From NCBI RefSeq assembly GCF_036226765.1, contig NZ_CP109017.1:3237501-3301500 (forward strand): a DNA stretch of 64,000 bases. Reading direction: 5' to 3'. A program made the position numbers and the translations under genes. The notes beneath the pieces were generated by a model. The model was not told where the DNA came from. It ran no database searches and saw nothing but the letters and a program-made list of their open reading frames with translations. Positions within the stretch are counted from its first letter, which is position 1; each line of letters starts with the position of its first letter. The DNA is from Streptomyces sp. NBC_00670 (GTDB lineage Bacteria; Actinomycetota; Actinomycetes; Streptomycetales; Streptomycetaceae). Shown here one piece after another: positions 17,475 through 25,853 of this stretch.

Positions 17475-17868
17475 CCGGTTGCGCCCCCTCCCCGGTGCGG
17501 TCCGCGGCCCTGTCCTGGTCCAGCCTGTGCCCAAGGCCTTCTCGAATGTAGTCGGCACGTCCGACGGCGCACGCCCCTTTGTGACAATGCGCGCCCCCCG
17601 GCCGACCACGGATGGTAGGGGGCCCGCCCGCAGGACCGTCCGTTGGAGCCGACCTAGATCAACTCTGCCCAAAGATGACCGTACTCGACCGAACTTGTTT
17701 GGAATGGCTCATATACCACAGGCATTGGATCGAGAACAGGTGTTTCATGGTGAGGCGGTGGGGAAGGCGCGCCGACGAAAAACGTAGGGGCGGGTTCCGG
17801 TTGGGGTGTGGACCGGGGCGGCCGCCTTGGCGGTCAGTGGACGGGCGGGCGAGCGAGAGGCGTTGGCG
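17475..17868. other. Gene-free stretch between sigma-factor gene and STAS gene
   Basis: About 390 bases between divergent genes. It contains an AT-richer part (17640-17760) that must hold the promoters in both directions, but I cannot point to a convincing -35/-10 pair. An alternative upstream GTG start for the STAS gene lies at 17806. No RNA gene recognised. Confidence 0.4.
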
Positions 17869-18243
17869 GTGGCGCTCACGGTGACGGAGGCCGGGCACGG
17901 CGAGTGGGCCGTGCTCCGTGTGTCGGGCGAACTCGACCTGGTGAGTGCGCCGGCGCTGCGCGGGCGCGTGCACGACGTGGTGGCGGACGGCCGCCACCGG
18001 CTCGTCCTCGACCTCTCCGGGGTCTTCTTCTGCGACTCCAGCGGCGTCGGCGTACTCATCGCCGCCCGCCGTCTGATCCGCTCCTGCCGGGGACGACTGC
18101 GGCTGATCCTGCCCGCGCACGGCACGGAGGAGGGCTCCCACGTCAACCGGGTCCTCGCCGCGCTCGGCGTGCGCCGTCTGTTCGACGTGTACCCGGACGT
18201 CGCCGTCGCCGTCACGGAGGACGCCGATCCGCTCTCGGCCTGA
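17869..18243 (+). CDS. STAS-domain anti-sigma factor antagonist
   Basis: 124 residues if the GTG giving VALTVTEAG is used, which has AGAGG about eight bases upstream; an upstream GTG at 17806 would add 21 residues. One STAS domain fills the protein: WAVLRVSGELDLVSAP, LVLDLSGVFFCDSSGVGVLI. The serine in DSSG is the conserved phosphorylation site of SpoIIAA-like antagonists. It would bind a kinase/anti-sigma of the RsbW type when unphosphorylated; an RsbW-like ATPase gene lies 1.2 kb to the right. The partner is not proven. Confidence 0.82.
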   Translation: MALTVTEAGHGEWAVLRVSGELDLVSAPALRGRVHDVVADGRHRLVLDLSGVFFCDSSGVGVLIAARRLIRSCRGRLRLILPAHGTEEGSHVNRVLAALGVRRLFDVYPDVAVAVTEDADPLSA

Positions 18244-18432
18244 GAGGACAGGCCCGGCCACCACCGCCACGCCCGGTGGCGCGCGTCACACGCGTGTGCG
18301 GGTTTTCCCCAGAGTTGTCGCGGAATTCCCCCGGTCCTGGCACAAGCGTGGTTTTCCCGCTCCCCGGGCCGCCCCGGCGTCGTACGCTCCGGGCGAGAAG
18401 GACCCGACGTCATGTGAGGCGGCGCAGAACAC

Positions 18433-19005
18433 ATGGTCAGCACCGAGTACGAGCGCAGGATCGCGGCCCGGTTCGCCGGCTTCGACCAGGACGGCAACGG
18501 CTGGATCGACCGCGAGGACTTCAACGCGGCGGCCAAGGCGCTGCTCGCCGAGTTCGGCACCACGGCCCGCTGCGACAAGGGCCAGGCCCTCTACGCCGGG
18601 GCCGAGGCGTTCTGGCAGGGCATGGCGGGGATGGCGGACCGGGACGGCGACCAGCGCATCACGCGCGAGGAGTTCGTCGGCGGCGCCGTCAAGCGACTGC
18701 GGGACAACCCCGAGCGGTTCGCCGAGATCGCCCGCCCCTTCCTGCACGCGGCGTTCGCGGTGGCGGACGGCGACGGGGACGGCGCGGTGACGGTCGAGGA
18801 GACCGTACGAGTGCTGAGGGCGCTCGGCGTCCCGGAGCCCGTGGCCGCGACGGCCGCGCCGGCGCTGGACCCCGACACGGACGGCCGCATCGCCGAACCG
18901 GACGTCGTCACGGCCTTCGCGCGCTACTTCACCGTCCCGGAGTCCGGCCCGGAACCCGGGACGGAAGCCGGGCCGGAGGCCGGGGCGGAGGCCGGGGCGG
19001 AATGA
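18433..19005 (+). CDS. EF-hand calcium-binding protein (calerythrin type)
   Basis: 190 residues with four EF-hand loops: DQDGNGWIDRED, DRDGDQRITREE, DGDGDGAVTVEE and DPDTDGRIAEPD. All except the last have the full acidic ligand set, and the overall layout matches calerythrin-like proteins of actinomycetes (about 175 residues). No signal peptide, so cytosolic. The tail after residue 173 is an acidic degenerate repeat (PGTEAGPEAGAEAGAE). It may buffer or sense calcium; streptomycete relatives such as CabC affect spore formation. Confidence 0.88.
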   Translation: MVSTEYERRIAARFAGFDQDGNGWIDREDFNAAAKALLAEFGTTARCDKGQALYAGAEAFWQGMAGMADRDGDQRITREEFVGGAVKRLRDNPERFAEIARPFLHAAFAVADGDGDGAVTVEETVRVLRALGVPEPVAATAAPALDPDTDGRIAEPDVVTAFARYFTVPESGPEPGTEAGPEAGAEAGAE

Positions 19006-19445
19006 CCGGTTCCGCGGCACGCGCCGGATGTGGTGACGGAGCGTAGGCACGGGGCCGTCTCACACCTCCGACCCGTCACGGACCGTCGTCGGCGGGTCTC
19101 TCCGGTACCTTGTGGTGGATGCGAGTGGTGCACAGGCCGAGCCGTCGTGGTGCGGCGCCGCGGACGGCGCCGGATCGCGCGATGTACGCCGCTCGCAGGG
19201 CAGGGCGGACCGTCGCCGTTGCTTGTTCGACTCACCGGAGCAGGCGTCGCACAGTATGCCGTACGCGTACTCCTTCGCGCTGGAATATGCCCGAAGCGCT
19301 TGTTGAGGTGACTGTACGTCAACCATGCTGCCGTGCAAGGGAATCACGGTCCGTGATCCCGGTTCCGTGCGTGCAGAGGATGACCACGACCGTGGCGCCC
19401 ATGGGGCGCGAGGCGATGTGTCCGCCGGTTCGGATGGTGTGAGCG
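19006..19445. other. Gene-free stretch between EF-hand and ATPase genes
   Basis: About 440 bases with no frame of convincing coding character. A 20-codon frame (19380-19442) ends three bases before the ATPase GTG, but its start has no usable Shine-Dalgarno. The region 19250-19330 is less GC-rich and probably carries the ATPase promoter. Confidence 0.35.
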
Positions 19446-19943
19446 GTGCAGGTGCTTCAAGTGCAGCTGGAGATCCGGCCCGACCCCGCTGAGGTGGGGC
19501 GGGCCCGGAAGTGGGCCCGTTCGCGGCTCGCGGGGTCGGGCATAAGTGCCGACGAGCCCGTCGCCGAGACGCTGGTGCTGCTCGTCTCCGAACTCGTCAC
19601 CAACGCCGTCGTGCACACCGGGTGTCCGGCCGTGCTGCGGCTGCTGCTGACGGGCGTGTGCGAGGACGCCGCCGGCGGGCCGGCCGGGACGGTACGGCTG
19701 GAGGTGGCCGACTCCTGCGACCGGGCGCCGGAGCCGAGACACGCCGACGGCGACGCCACCGGCGGCCGCGGCCTCGCCCTCGTCGACGGCCTCGCGGACC
19801 GCTGGGGCTGGACCCCCGAGGGCACCGGCAAGCGCATCTGGTGCGAGATGGACCGTGCGACGGCCGGGGACCCCGCGGGCGGCCCCAGGAACCCGGGCGG
19901 GACGGCCGCGACGCACGGAGGCTTCGCCTACGAGGCGGTCTAG
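19446..19943 (+). CDS. RsbW/SpoIIAB-like ATP-binding protein (HATPase_c_2)
   Basis: 165 residues, GTG start. The N box is ETLVLLVSELVTNAVVH and the G1 box is ADSCDRAPEPRHADGDATGGRGLALVDGLADRWGW in two runs; the GRGL glycine motif is intact. This is the single-domain anti-sigma/serine-kinase family, very common in streptomycetes. Its partner could be the STAS protein encoded at 17.9 kb. The last 25 residues (from GDPAGGPRNPGG) look disordered. Confidence 0.82.
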   Translation: MQVLQVQLEIRPDPAEVGRARKWARSRLAGSGISADEPVAETLVLLVSELVTNAVVHTGCPAVLRLLLTGVCEDAAGGPAGTVRLEVADSCDRAPEPRHADGDATGGRGLALVDGLADRWGWTPEGTGKRIWCEMDRATAGDPAGGPRNPGGTAATHGGFAYEAV

Positions 19944-20307
19944 ACGCTCTGCGGGCCGGTCCAGGAGCGGCGTACGGCGCTCCCCGGGGGCGCTCCCGGG
20001 ACGCGCGCGCCTGGGCATGCGACCGCACGGGCGCCCTCCCGTGCCGCGAACCGGAGCCGGATGCGCCGGGACGTGCTCCCGTACGCGGAATCATGAAAGG
20101 CACATAACGGACCATTCGCGCAAGGGGTGTTGACGATCGGTGTCCGTTTGATCACGCTTGTGGTGAGCGATTCGCGGCGAGGGGACGGCGAGGATTCCGG
20201 TGACGGAGGACCTCGGCGAGTGCGGATCGTGTGCGGCGGCGCGCGGTCCCGTGCTCGGGGCGGCCGGCAGCGCGCCGCCGGCCGGACCGTACGGGGGATG
20301 CCGACGC

Positions 20308-20330
20308 GTTGTCCACACCCTGTGGACAAC
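20308..20330. repeat. Perfect inverted pair of DnaA boxes
   Basis: GTTGTCCACA-CCC-TGTGGACAAC, a perfect 10-base inverted repeat with a three-base spacer. Each arm contains TTGTCCACA, the streptomycete DnaA-box consensus. It is too AT-rich and lacks a T tract, so it is not a typical terminator. Confidence 0.7.
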
Positions 20331-20346
20331 TTCGCGCCACCGCACG

Positions 20347-20373
20347 GGCAGTACAGGCAGTACAGGCAGTACA
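20347..20373. repeat. Three tandem copies of a 9-base unit
   Basis: GGCAGTACA is present three times in a row, ending four bases before the stop codon of the leftward AraC-type gene. Confidence 0.8.
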
Positions 20374-20376
20374 GGC

Positions 20377-21393
20377 CTACGCCGCGGTGTCCGCCCCGTC
20401 GGCCCCGCCCGTCCGGAACGTTCTGCGGTACGCCGTCGGGGTCACCCCGAGGACCGTCTGCAGGTGCTGGCGCATCGACTGGGCCGTGCCGAAGCCCGCG
20501 TCCCGGGCGATCCGGTCGATGGACAGATCGCTGGACTCCAGCAAGTACCGTGCGCGTTCCACCCGTTGCCGCGTCAGCCACTGCCCCGGGCTGATCCCAG
20601 CCTCCTCGCGGAACCGCCGCGTGAAGGTCCGCACCGACATCGACTCCCGCTCCGCCATGTCCCGCAGCTGGATCGGCTCGTGCAGCCGGCCGAGCGCCCA
20701 CGCGCGCGCCGCCGCCGTGCCCGCCTGCTGCGGCTGGGGCAGCGGCCGCTGGATGTACTGCGCCTGCCCGCCGTCCCGGTAGGGCGGTACGACCGTGTGC
20801 CGCGCGACCTCGTTGGCGACGGCCGTGCCGTGGTCCCGCCGCAGCAGGTGCAGGCACAGGTCGATGCCGGCCGCGACCCCGGCGGAGGTGAGCACGTCGC
20901 CGTCGTCGACGAACAGCACGTCGGCGTCGACCCGGACCTTGGGGAAGAGCCGCTGGAAGTGCTCGGCCGAGGCCCAGTGCGTGGTCGCCGGCCGGCCGTC
21001 CAGGTAGCCGGCGGCGGCCAGCACGTAGCCGCCGGTGCAGATGGCGACGAGCCGGGTGCCGGGCCGGATGTGCGCGAGGGCGGCGGCCAGTTCGGGGGTG
21101 AGCCTGCCCTCCTCGTGCACCGGGCCCAGCTCGTAGGAGGCGGGCACGACCACGGTGTCGGCGGTGGCCAGCGCCTCGGGGCCGTGGGCGACGAGGAGGT
21201 CGAAGTCGGCGTCGGTGGCGACCGGGCCGGGCGGCCGGACCGAGCAGGTGAGCACGTCGTACAGATGCCGGCCCTCGGCGTCCCGCGCGCGCCGGAAGAT
21301 GCGCTGCGGGATGCCCAGTTCGAAGGGGAGCAGTCCGTCCAGGGCGAGGACGGCGACACGGTGCGGGCGGAAGGGCGTGCCGACGGTGGCCAT
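20377..21393 (-). CDS. GlxA/FtrA-type AraC regulator with DJ-1/PfpI domain
   Basis: 338 residues. The N-terminal 190 residues are a class I glutamine amidotransferase-like (DJ-1/PfpI) sensor: VAVLALDGLLPFELGIPQRI, then VAICTGGYVLAAAGYLDGR with the nucleophile-elbow cysteine present. The C-terminal 100 residues hold two AraC helix-turn-helix units: RDMAERESMSVRTFTRRF and SIDRIARDAGFGTAQSMRQHL. It is divergent from an MFS gene that it probably controls. TAGGAT stands six bases before the ATG, a leaderless arrangement. The effector is unknown. Confidence 0.88.
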   Translation of the reverse strand: MATVGTPFRPHRVAVLALDGLLPFELGIPQRIFRRARDAEGRHLYDVLTCSVRPPGPVATDADFDLLVAHGPEALATADTVVVPASYELGPVHEEGRLTPELAAALAHIRPGTRLVAICTGGYVLAAAGYLDGRPATTHWASAEHFQRLFPKVRVDADVLFVDDGDVLTSAGVAAGIDLCLHLLRRDHGTAVANEVARHTVVPPYRDGGQAQYIQRPLPQPQQAGTAAARAWALGRLHEPIQLRDMAERESMSVRTFTRRFREEAGISPGQWLTRQRVERARYLLESSDLSIDRIARDAGFGTAQSMRQHLQTVLGVTPTAYRRTFRTGGADGADTAA

Positions 21394-21464
21394 GGCCCGA
21401 TCCTAGCGAATGCTGGCTTTCGGGCCACTCGTTCGGGACGGCCGGCTCACGGAAGCTCTGTGAC

Positions 21465-22853
21465 GTGAGCCAGACAGCCGACAACACCGCCGAAGCCACC
21501 GAAGCCGGAGACACCGTCGAAACCGGAGACACTGCCGAAGCCGGAGACGCCCTCGGAAAAGCCCCGGAAGAGGCCCGTCTGCCCGTACGCCGGACGCGGG
21601 TGCACCGGGCCTGGTTCGTGGCCGCCGTCACCTTCGTCACGATCGTCGGCGCGGCCGCCTTCCGGTCGCTGCCGGGGCTGCTCATCGACCCGCTGCACGA
21701 CGAGTTCGGCTGGTCGCGCGGCACGATCGGCGCCGCCGTCTCGATCAACCTCGCGCTCTACGGGGTGACCGCGCCGTTCGCCGCCGCGCTCATGGACCGC
21801 TTCGGCATCCGCCGGATCGTCGCGGGCGCGCTGGTGGTCATCGCCGTCGGCTCGGGCGCCACCGTGTGGATGACCGCCGCCTGGCAACTGCTGCTCTGCT
21901 GGGGGCTGCTGGTCGGGCTCGGCACCGGTTCGATGGCACTGGCCTTCGCCGCGACCGTCACCAACCGCTGGTTCACCGCCCGGCGCGGGCTGGTGACCGG
22001 CATCCTGACCGCCGCGTCCGCCTCCGGGCAACTGGTGTTCCTGCCGGTGCTGTCCTGGATCGTCGAGACGCACGACTGGCGGCCGGCCGCCGTGACGGTC
22101 GCCCTCGCCGCGCTCGCGGTGGTCCCCTTCGTCTGGTTGCTGCTGCGCGACCACCCGGCCGACATCGGCCAGGCGCCGTACGGGGCCGCCGAGTTCGTGC
22201 CGAAGCCGGAGCCCGTACGGGGCGCCGCCCGGCGCACGGTGGGCGTGCTGGCGTCCGCCGTCCGCACCGGCCCCTTCTGGCTGCTGGCCGGGACGTTCGC
22301 GATCTGCGGCGCCACGACCAACGGCCTGGTCCAGACGCACTTCGTGCCGGCCGCGCACGACCACGGCATGCCGATCACGGCGGCGGCCTCGCTGCTCGCG
22401 GTCATCGGGGTCTTCGACGTACTCGGCACGATCGCCTCCGGCTGGTTCACCGACCGCCTCGAACCGCGCCGCCTGCTGGCGCTCTACTACGCGCTGCGGG
22501 GCGTGTCGCTGATGTTCCTGCCGGTGCTGCTCGGCCCGTCGGTGCACCCGCCGATGGTGTTCTTCATCGTCTTCTACGGCCTGGACTGGGTGGCGACGGT
22601 ACCGCCGACGCTGGCCCTGTGCCGCGAGCAGTACGGCGAGGACAGCGCGATCGTCTTCGGCTGGGTGCTGGCCTCCCACCAGGTGGGCGCGGCGGCCGTC
22701 GCCTACGCGGGCGGCGTGGTCCGCGACCTGACGGGTTCGTACGACGTGGTCTGGTACGCGGCGGGCGCGCTGTGCGCGGTGGCGGCCCTGATGTCCCTGA
22801 CCATCCGCCGCATCCGCGGCGAACGGCGCCCGGGACTCGCGGTGCCCGCGTAG
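21465..22853 (+). CDS. MFS transporter, 12 transmembrane segments
   Basis: 462 residues, GTG start with GGAAG about nine bases upstream. After 45 hydrophilic residues with a degenerate acidic repeat (ETGDTAEAGD), twelve hydrophobic segments follow. The MFS signature between segments 2 and 3 is MDRFGIRRIVAGALVV. The fold fits the oxalate/formate antiporter-like or monocarboxylate group of MFS proteins (FGWSRGTIGAAVSINLALYG). It is divergent from the AraC/DJ-1 regulator, which suggests inducible uptake or export of a small acid or drug; direction cannot be told. Confidence 0.85.
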   Translation: MSQTADNTAEATEAGDTVETGDTAEAGDALGKAPEEARLPVRRTRVHRAWFVAAVTFVTIVGAAAFRSLPGLLIDPLHDEFGWSRGTIGAAVSINLALYGVTAPFAAALMDRFGIRRIVAGALVVIAVGSGATVWMTAAWQLLLCWGLLVGLGTGSMALAFAATVTNRWFTARRGLVTGILTAASASGQLVFLPVLSWIVETHDWRPAAVTVALAALAVVPFVWLLLRDHPADIGQAPYGAAEFVPKPEPVRGAARRTVGVLASAVRTGPFWLLAGTFAICGATTNGLVQTHFVPAAHDHGMPITAAASLLAVIGVFDVLGTIASGWFTDRLEPRRLLALYYALRGVSLMFLPVLLGPSVHPPMVFFIVFYGLDWVATVPPTLALCREQYGEDSAIVFGWVLASHQVGAAAVAYAGGVVRDLTGSYDVVWYAAGALCAVAALMSLTIRRIRGERRPGLAVPA

Positions 22854-22864
22854 GAGGTGCGGGG

Positions 22865-23758
22865 CTACGCGAAGATCACCGTGCGGTGGCCGTTGAGGAG
22901 GATGCGGCGTTCGGCGTGCCACTTGACCGCGCGGGCCAGTGCCTGGCACTCCACGTCACGGCCGATCGCGACCAGCTGGTCCGGGGTCACGTCGTGGCCC
23001 ACCCGCTCGACCTCCTGCTCGATGATCGGGCCCTCGTCCAGGTCCGCCGTGACGTAGTGCGCCGTCGCGCCGATCAGCTTCACGCCCCGGGCGTGCGCCT
23101 GGTGGTACGGCTTCGCGCCCTTGAAGCTCGGCAGGAAGGAGTGGTGGATGTTGATGATCCGCCCGCTCAGCTGCTTGCACAGGTCGTCGGAGAGGACCTG
23201 CATGTAGCGGGCGAGCACCACCAGCTCGACGTCCGCCTCGCGCACGATCTCCAGCAGCCGCGCCTCCGCCTCCGCCTTGGTGTCCCGCTTCACCGGCACG
23301 TGGTGGAAGGGGATCCCGTACGACGCCACCAGCTCGGCGAAGTCCGTGTGGTTGGAGACGACGGCCGCGATCTCGACCGGCAGCGCCCCGGTCCGCGCCC
23401 GGAACAGCAGGTCGTTCAGGCAGTGGCCGAACCTGCTGACCATGAGGACGACGCGCATCCGGTCGTCGGCCCGGTGGATCTGCCAGTCCATCTGGAAGGA
23501 GTCGCCGATCGCGGCGAAGCTCGCCCGCAGCTTCTGAGACGTCACGGACGGCTCCGCGGAGAAGTGGACCCGCATGAAGAACAGCCCCGTGTCCTGGTCA
23601 CCGAACTGCTGGCTGTCCACGATGTTGCAGCCGGTCATGAAGAGGTAGCTGGACACCGCGTGCACGATGCCCTGCTTGTCCGGGCAGGAGAGGGTGAGGA
23701 CGTACTGCTCACCGGCGTCGGCGGCGGCACCTGCGTCTCGCGTGGACTGCTCAGTCAT
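22865..23758 (-). CDS. purU: Formyltetrahydrofolate deformylase PurU
   Basis: 297 residues, ATG start. An N-terminal ACT domain (LTLSCPDKQGIVHAVSSYLF) is followed by the formyl-transferase-like catalytic domain. Catalytic residues are visible: N in VSNHTD, H in IHHSFLPSF, and D in DLDEGPIIEQ. PurU hydrolyses 10-formyl-THF to formate and THF, balancing one-carbon units and supplying formate for purine synthesis. It is convergent with the MFS gene with 11 bases between stops. Confidence 0.93.
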   Translation of the reverse strand: MTEQSTRDAGAAADAGEQYVLTLSCPDKQGIVHAVSSYLFMTGCNIVDSQQFGDQDTGLFFMRVHFSAEPSVTSQKLRASFAAIGDSFQMDWQIHRADDRMRVVLMVSRFGHCLNDLLFRARTGALPVEIAAVVSNHTDFAELVASYGIPFHHVPVKRDTKAEAEARLLEIVREADVELVVLARYMQVLSDDLCKQLSGRIINIHHSFLPSFKGAKPYHQAHARGVKLIGATAHYVTADLDEGPIIEQEVERVGHDVTPDQLVAIGRDVECQALARAVKWHAERRILLNGHRTVIFA

Positions 23759-23873
23759 GCAGCACAGGGTCGCACACGGCCGACGGCGGTGGACAACTGT
23801 CCCAAGGGCCGGAACCCCCGTGGATCAGATCCGGTCACACCGGCCGGTCGTGCCGCGCCGGCACGGCCGCCGC

Positions 23874-24374
23874 TCACGCCGAGCGCGTCATGATCCGCAG
23901 CACCTCCAGCGAGCGCGGCGGCGTCTCCGGGTCCTCCCCGTCCGCCGTCGCCAGCCGGACGTGGGCCTCCCGGGCCGCCCGCACCGCGTCCGGCCAGGAC
24001 GGGTTCTCGAGGTACGTGGAAACCGGCGCGTCGGGCCCGACCTGGTGCATGATCCGCAGCACCCGCAGCACCGCGGTGTCCACCAGCGCCGCCTCCTGGG
24101 CGTCGCGGAAGATCGTCCCGACGTACTTCTCGGCCGACCAGTTGTCCAGCCAGGTGTCCTCCACCAGCCGGTACACGGCGTCGGTCACGTCCCCGTACCC
24201 TTCGGTGCCCGCGAGCCAGACGTCCCGCTGGAAGGCCGGGTCGGAAAGCATGTGCAGCGCGGAACGCACGTTGCTGCGCCAGCGCCACCACGGCATGTCA
24301 TTGAGGGGCATGGCGCCCATGGTGGACGAGCGACGCCCGCGACGGGAAGGGTTCTCCGGAGCTTGCACGGTCAT
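23874..24374 (-). CDS. SCO4402-family hypothetical protein
   Basis: 166 residues, or about 148 if a downstream ATG is used. Mostly helical: MPLNDMPWWRWRSNVRSALHML, then AVYRLVEDTWLDNWSAEKYVG and VDTAVLRVLRIMHQVGPDAP. I recognise the pattern as the family named after S. coelicolor SCO4402, found widely in streptomycetes next to purU; the family has no known function. It looks cytosolic with no cysteine cluster. It lies 115 bases upstream of purU in the same direction, so the two may share a transcript. Confidence 0.72.
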   Translation of the reverse strand: MTVQAPENPSRRGRRSSTMGAMPLNDMPWWRWRSNVRSALHMLSDPAFQRDVWLAGTEGYGDVTDAVYRLVEDTWLDNWSAEKYVGTIFRDAQEAALVDTAVLRVLRIMHQVGPDAPVSTYLENPSWPDAVRAAREAHVRLATADGEDPETPPRSLEVLRIMTRSA

Positions 24375-24491
24375 CGATCGTACGTTCCGCCCGCCGGAGT
24401 GATCACCGGCCCCCGTAATTCACCTGCCCGTCACCCTGTGTTGCCCTTCGCTCACTCCCCAGTTGACGGTGTGGCGGAATCGTGCGGACCC

Positions 24492-25826
24492 ATGACCGGC
24501 AGGCGACGCACGTCCACGACCACCCCCCGCATCCCCCGCTCCCGCCGCACCCGCCCCGTGCGGACCGCCCTGCTCTCCGCGGGCGCGCTCGCCGTCTGCG
24601 GGGCCGTGGCCGTCGGCTGCGGTGCCGTCCCCGGCGTCATGGGCGGCGGGGGCGACACCGTGACCGTCATGACCTGGGCGCCCCAGGACACCTCCGCCAC
24701 CAACAAGCCCGGCATGCCGGCGATGGCGCAGGCCTACGCCCGCTGGGTCAACGCGCACGGCGGCCTCGGCGGCCGCACGCTGAAGGTGCTGGTCTGCAAC
24801 GACCACAACAGCGCGGCGGACGCCGCCGCGTGCGCCCGCCGCGCGGCCGACGAGCACGTCGTCGCCGTCGTCGGCTCCTACAGCCAGCACAGCGACTCCT
24901 TCCTCGGCCCGCTGGAGTCGGCGGGCATCCCCTACCTCGGCGGCTACGGCCTGACCAAGCAGGAGTTCAAGAGCCCGCTGTCGTACCCGGTCAACGGCGG
25001 CGAGCCCGCGCTGCTGGCCGGGCTCGGCGAGGAACTGGGCCGCAGCTGCGGCCGGGTGGCGCTGGTACGGCCCGACACGATCGCCGGCGACGAACTGGCC
25101 GTGCCCTTCAACGCGGGCCTGAAGGCCTCCGGGCACGCCGCCGCGACGGACGTACGGGCCGCCGAGGGCGCCACCGCGTACGACGACCAGGCGAAGCAGG
25201 CGCTGGAGACGGTCACCGGCGGCACCGGGGGAACCACGGGCGCCTCCGGCAAGGGCTGCGTCGTCCCGGTGCTCGGCGAGCGCACGGACACGTTCGTGGA
25301 CTCCTTCCGCCGGGTCCGCGCGGACTACCCGGAGGTCCGCACGGCCTCCGTCCTCGGCAGCGTCGACCAGTCGGTGGTCGACGCCGCCGGCGGGGCGTCC
25401 GGCGCGTACGAGGGGGCGTACGCGACGAGTTGGTACCCGGTGGCGAGCGACGCCCGCTGGAACACCATGAAGAAGGTCATCAAGGACAACGCCTTCGGCG
25501 ACAACCGGATCGATGCCGCCGACGCGGGCGTGCAGACCACCTGGCTCGCCTACACCGCGCTCCGCCAGGTCGTACGGTCCCTCGGCGACGGCGAGGTGAC
25601 CGCCCGCGCGGTGCAGCACGCCCTGGACGGCGGCCTGAAGGTCACCACCGGCGGCCTCACCCCCACCCTGAGCTGGCGCTTCGAGGACCTGGCGGCGGTG
25701 ATCGACTACCCCCGCCTGGTCAACTCGGACGTCACCTACCAGGTGGTGCGCGAGGGCCGGCTGGTCTCGGCCCGCAAGGGCTTCGTCAACGTCTCCAAGA
25801 CGCTGGAGACACCGACGTCGTCGTAG
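24492..25826 (+). CDS. ABC-type substrate-binding lipoprotein (LivJ/Peripla_BP_6 type)
   Basis: 444 residues from MTGRRRTSTTTP. Arginine-rich n-region, hydrophobic stretch ALLSAGALAVCGAVAVGC with the last cysteine as probable lipid anchor, then a periplasmic-binding-protein type I fold: AYARWVNAHGGLGGRTLKVLVCND, then AVVGSYSQHSDSFLGPLESAGIPYLGG. This resembles branched-chain amino acid or amide receptors. No permease or ATPase gene is adjacent, so it is an orphan receptor here; such proteins may also be sensors. The gene is divergent from the SCO4402-family gene. Confidence 0.85.
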   Translation: MTGRRRTSTTTPRIPRSRRTRPVRTALLSAGALAVCGAVAVGCGAVPGVMGGGGDTVTVMTWAPQDTSATNKPGMPAMAQAYARWVNAHGGLGGRTLKVLVCNDHNSAADAAACARRAADEHVVAVVGSYSQHSDSFLGPLESAGIPYLGGYGLTKQEFKSPLSYPVNGGEPALLAGLGEELGRSCGRVALVRPDTIAGDELAVPFNAGLKASGHAAATDVRAAEGATAYDDQAKQALETVTGGTGGTTGASGKGCVVPVLGERTDTFVDSFRRVRADYPEVRTASVLGSVDQSVVDAAGGASGAYEGAYATSWYPVASDARWNTMKKVIKDNAFGDNRIDAADAGVQTTWLAYTALRQVVRSLGDGEVTARAVQHALDGGLKVTTGGLTPTLSWRFEDLAAVIDYPRLVNSDVTYQVVREGRLVSARKGFVNVSKTLETPTSS

Positions 25827-25853
25827 GGCCTTGGGCGCGGCCCACCCGCGCGC

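Larger units (their letters stand above)
19944..20376. other. Gene-free stretch with DnaA-box palindrome and 9-base repeats
   Basis: About 430 bases between convergent genes. It holds the inverted DnaA-box pair at 20308 and the GGCAGTACA repeats at 20347. Frames crossing it are short and lack coding character. TTGACG at 20129 could be a -35 box, but no good -10 follows. Confidence 0.45.

Noticed and set aside
19380..19442. 20-codon frame MTTTVAPMGREAMCPPVRMV ending three bases before the ATPase start
   Set aside because: Spacing hints at a leader, but the purine stretch abuts the ATG and no conservation can be checked, so it is not called.
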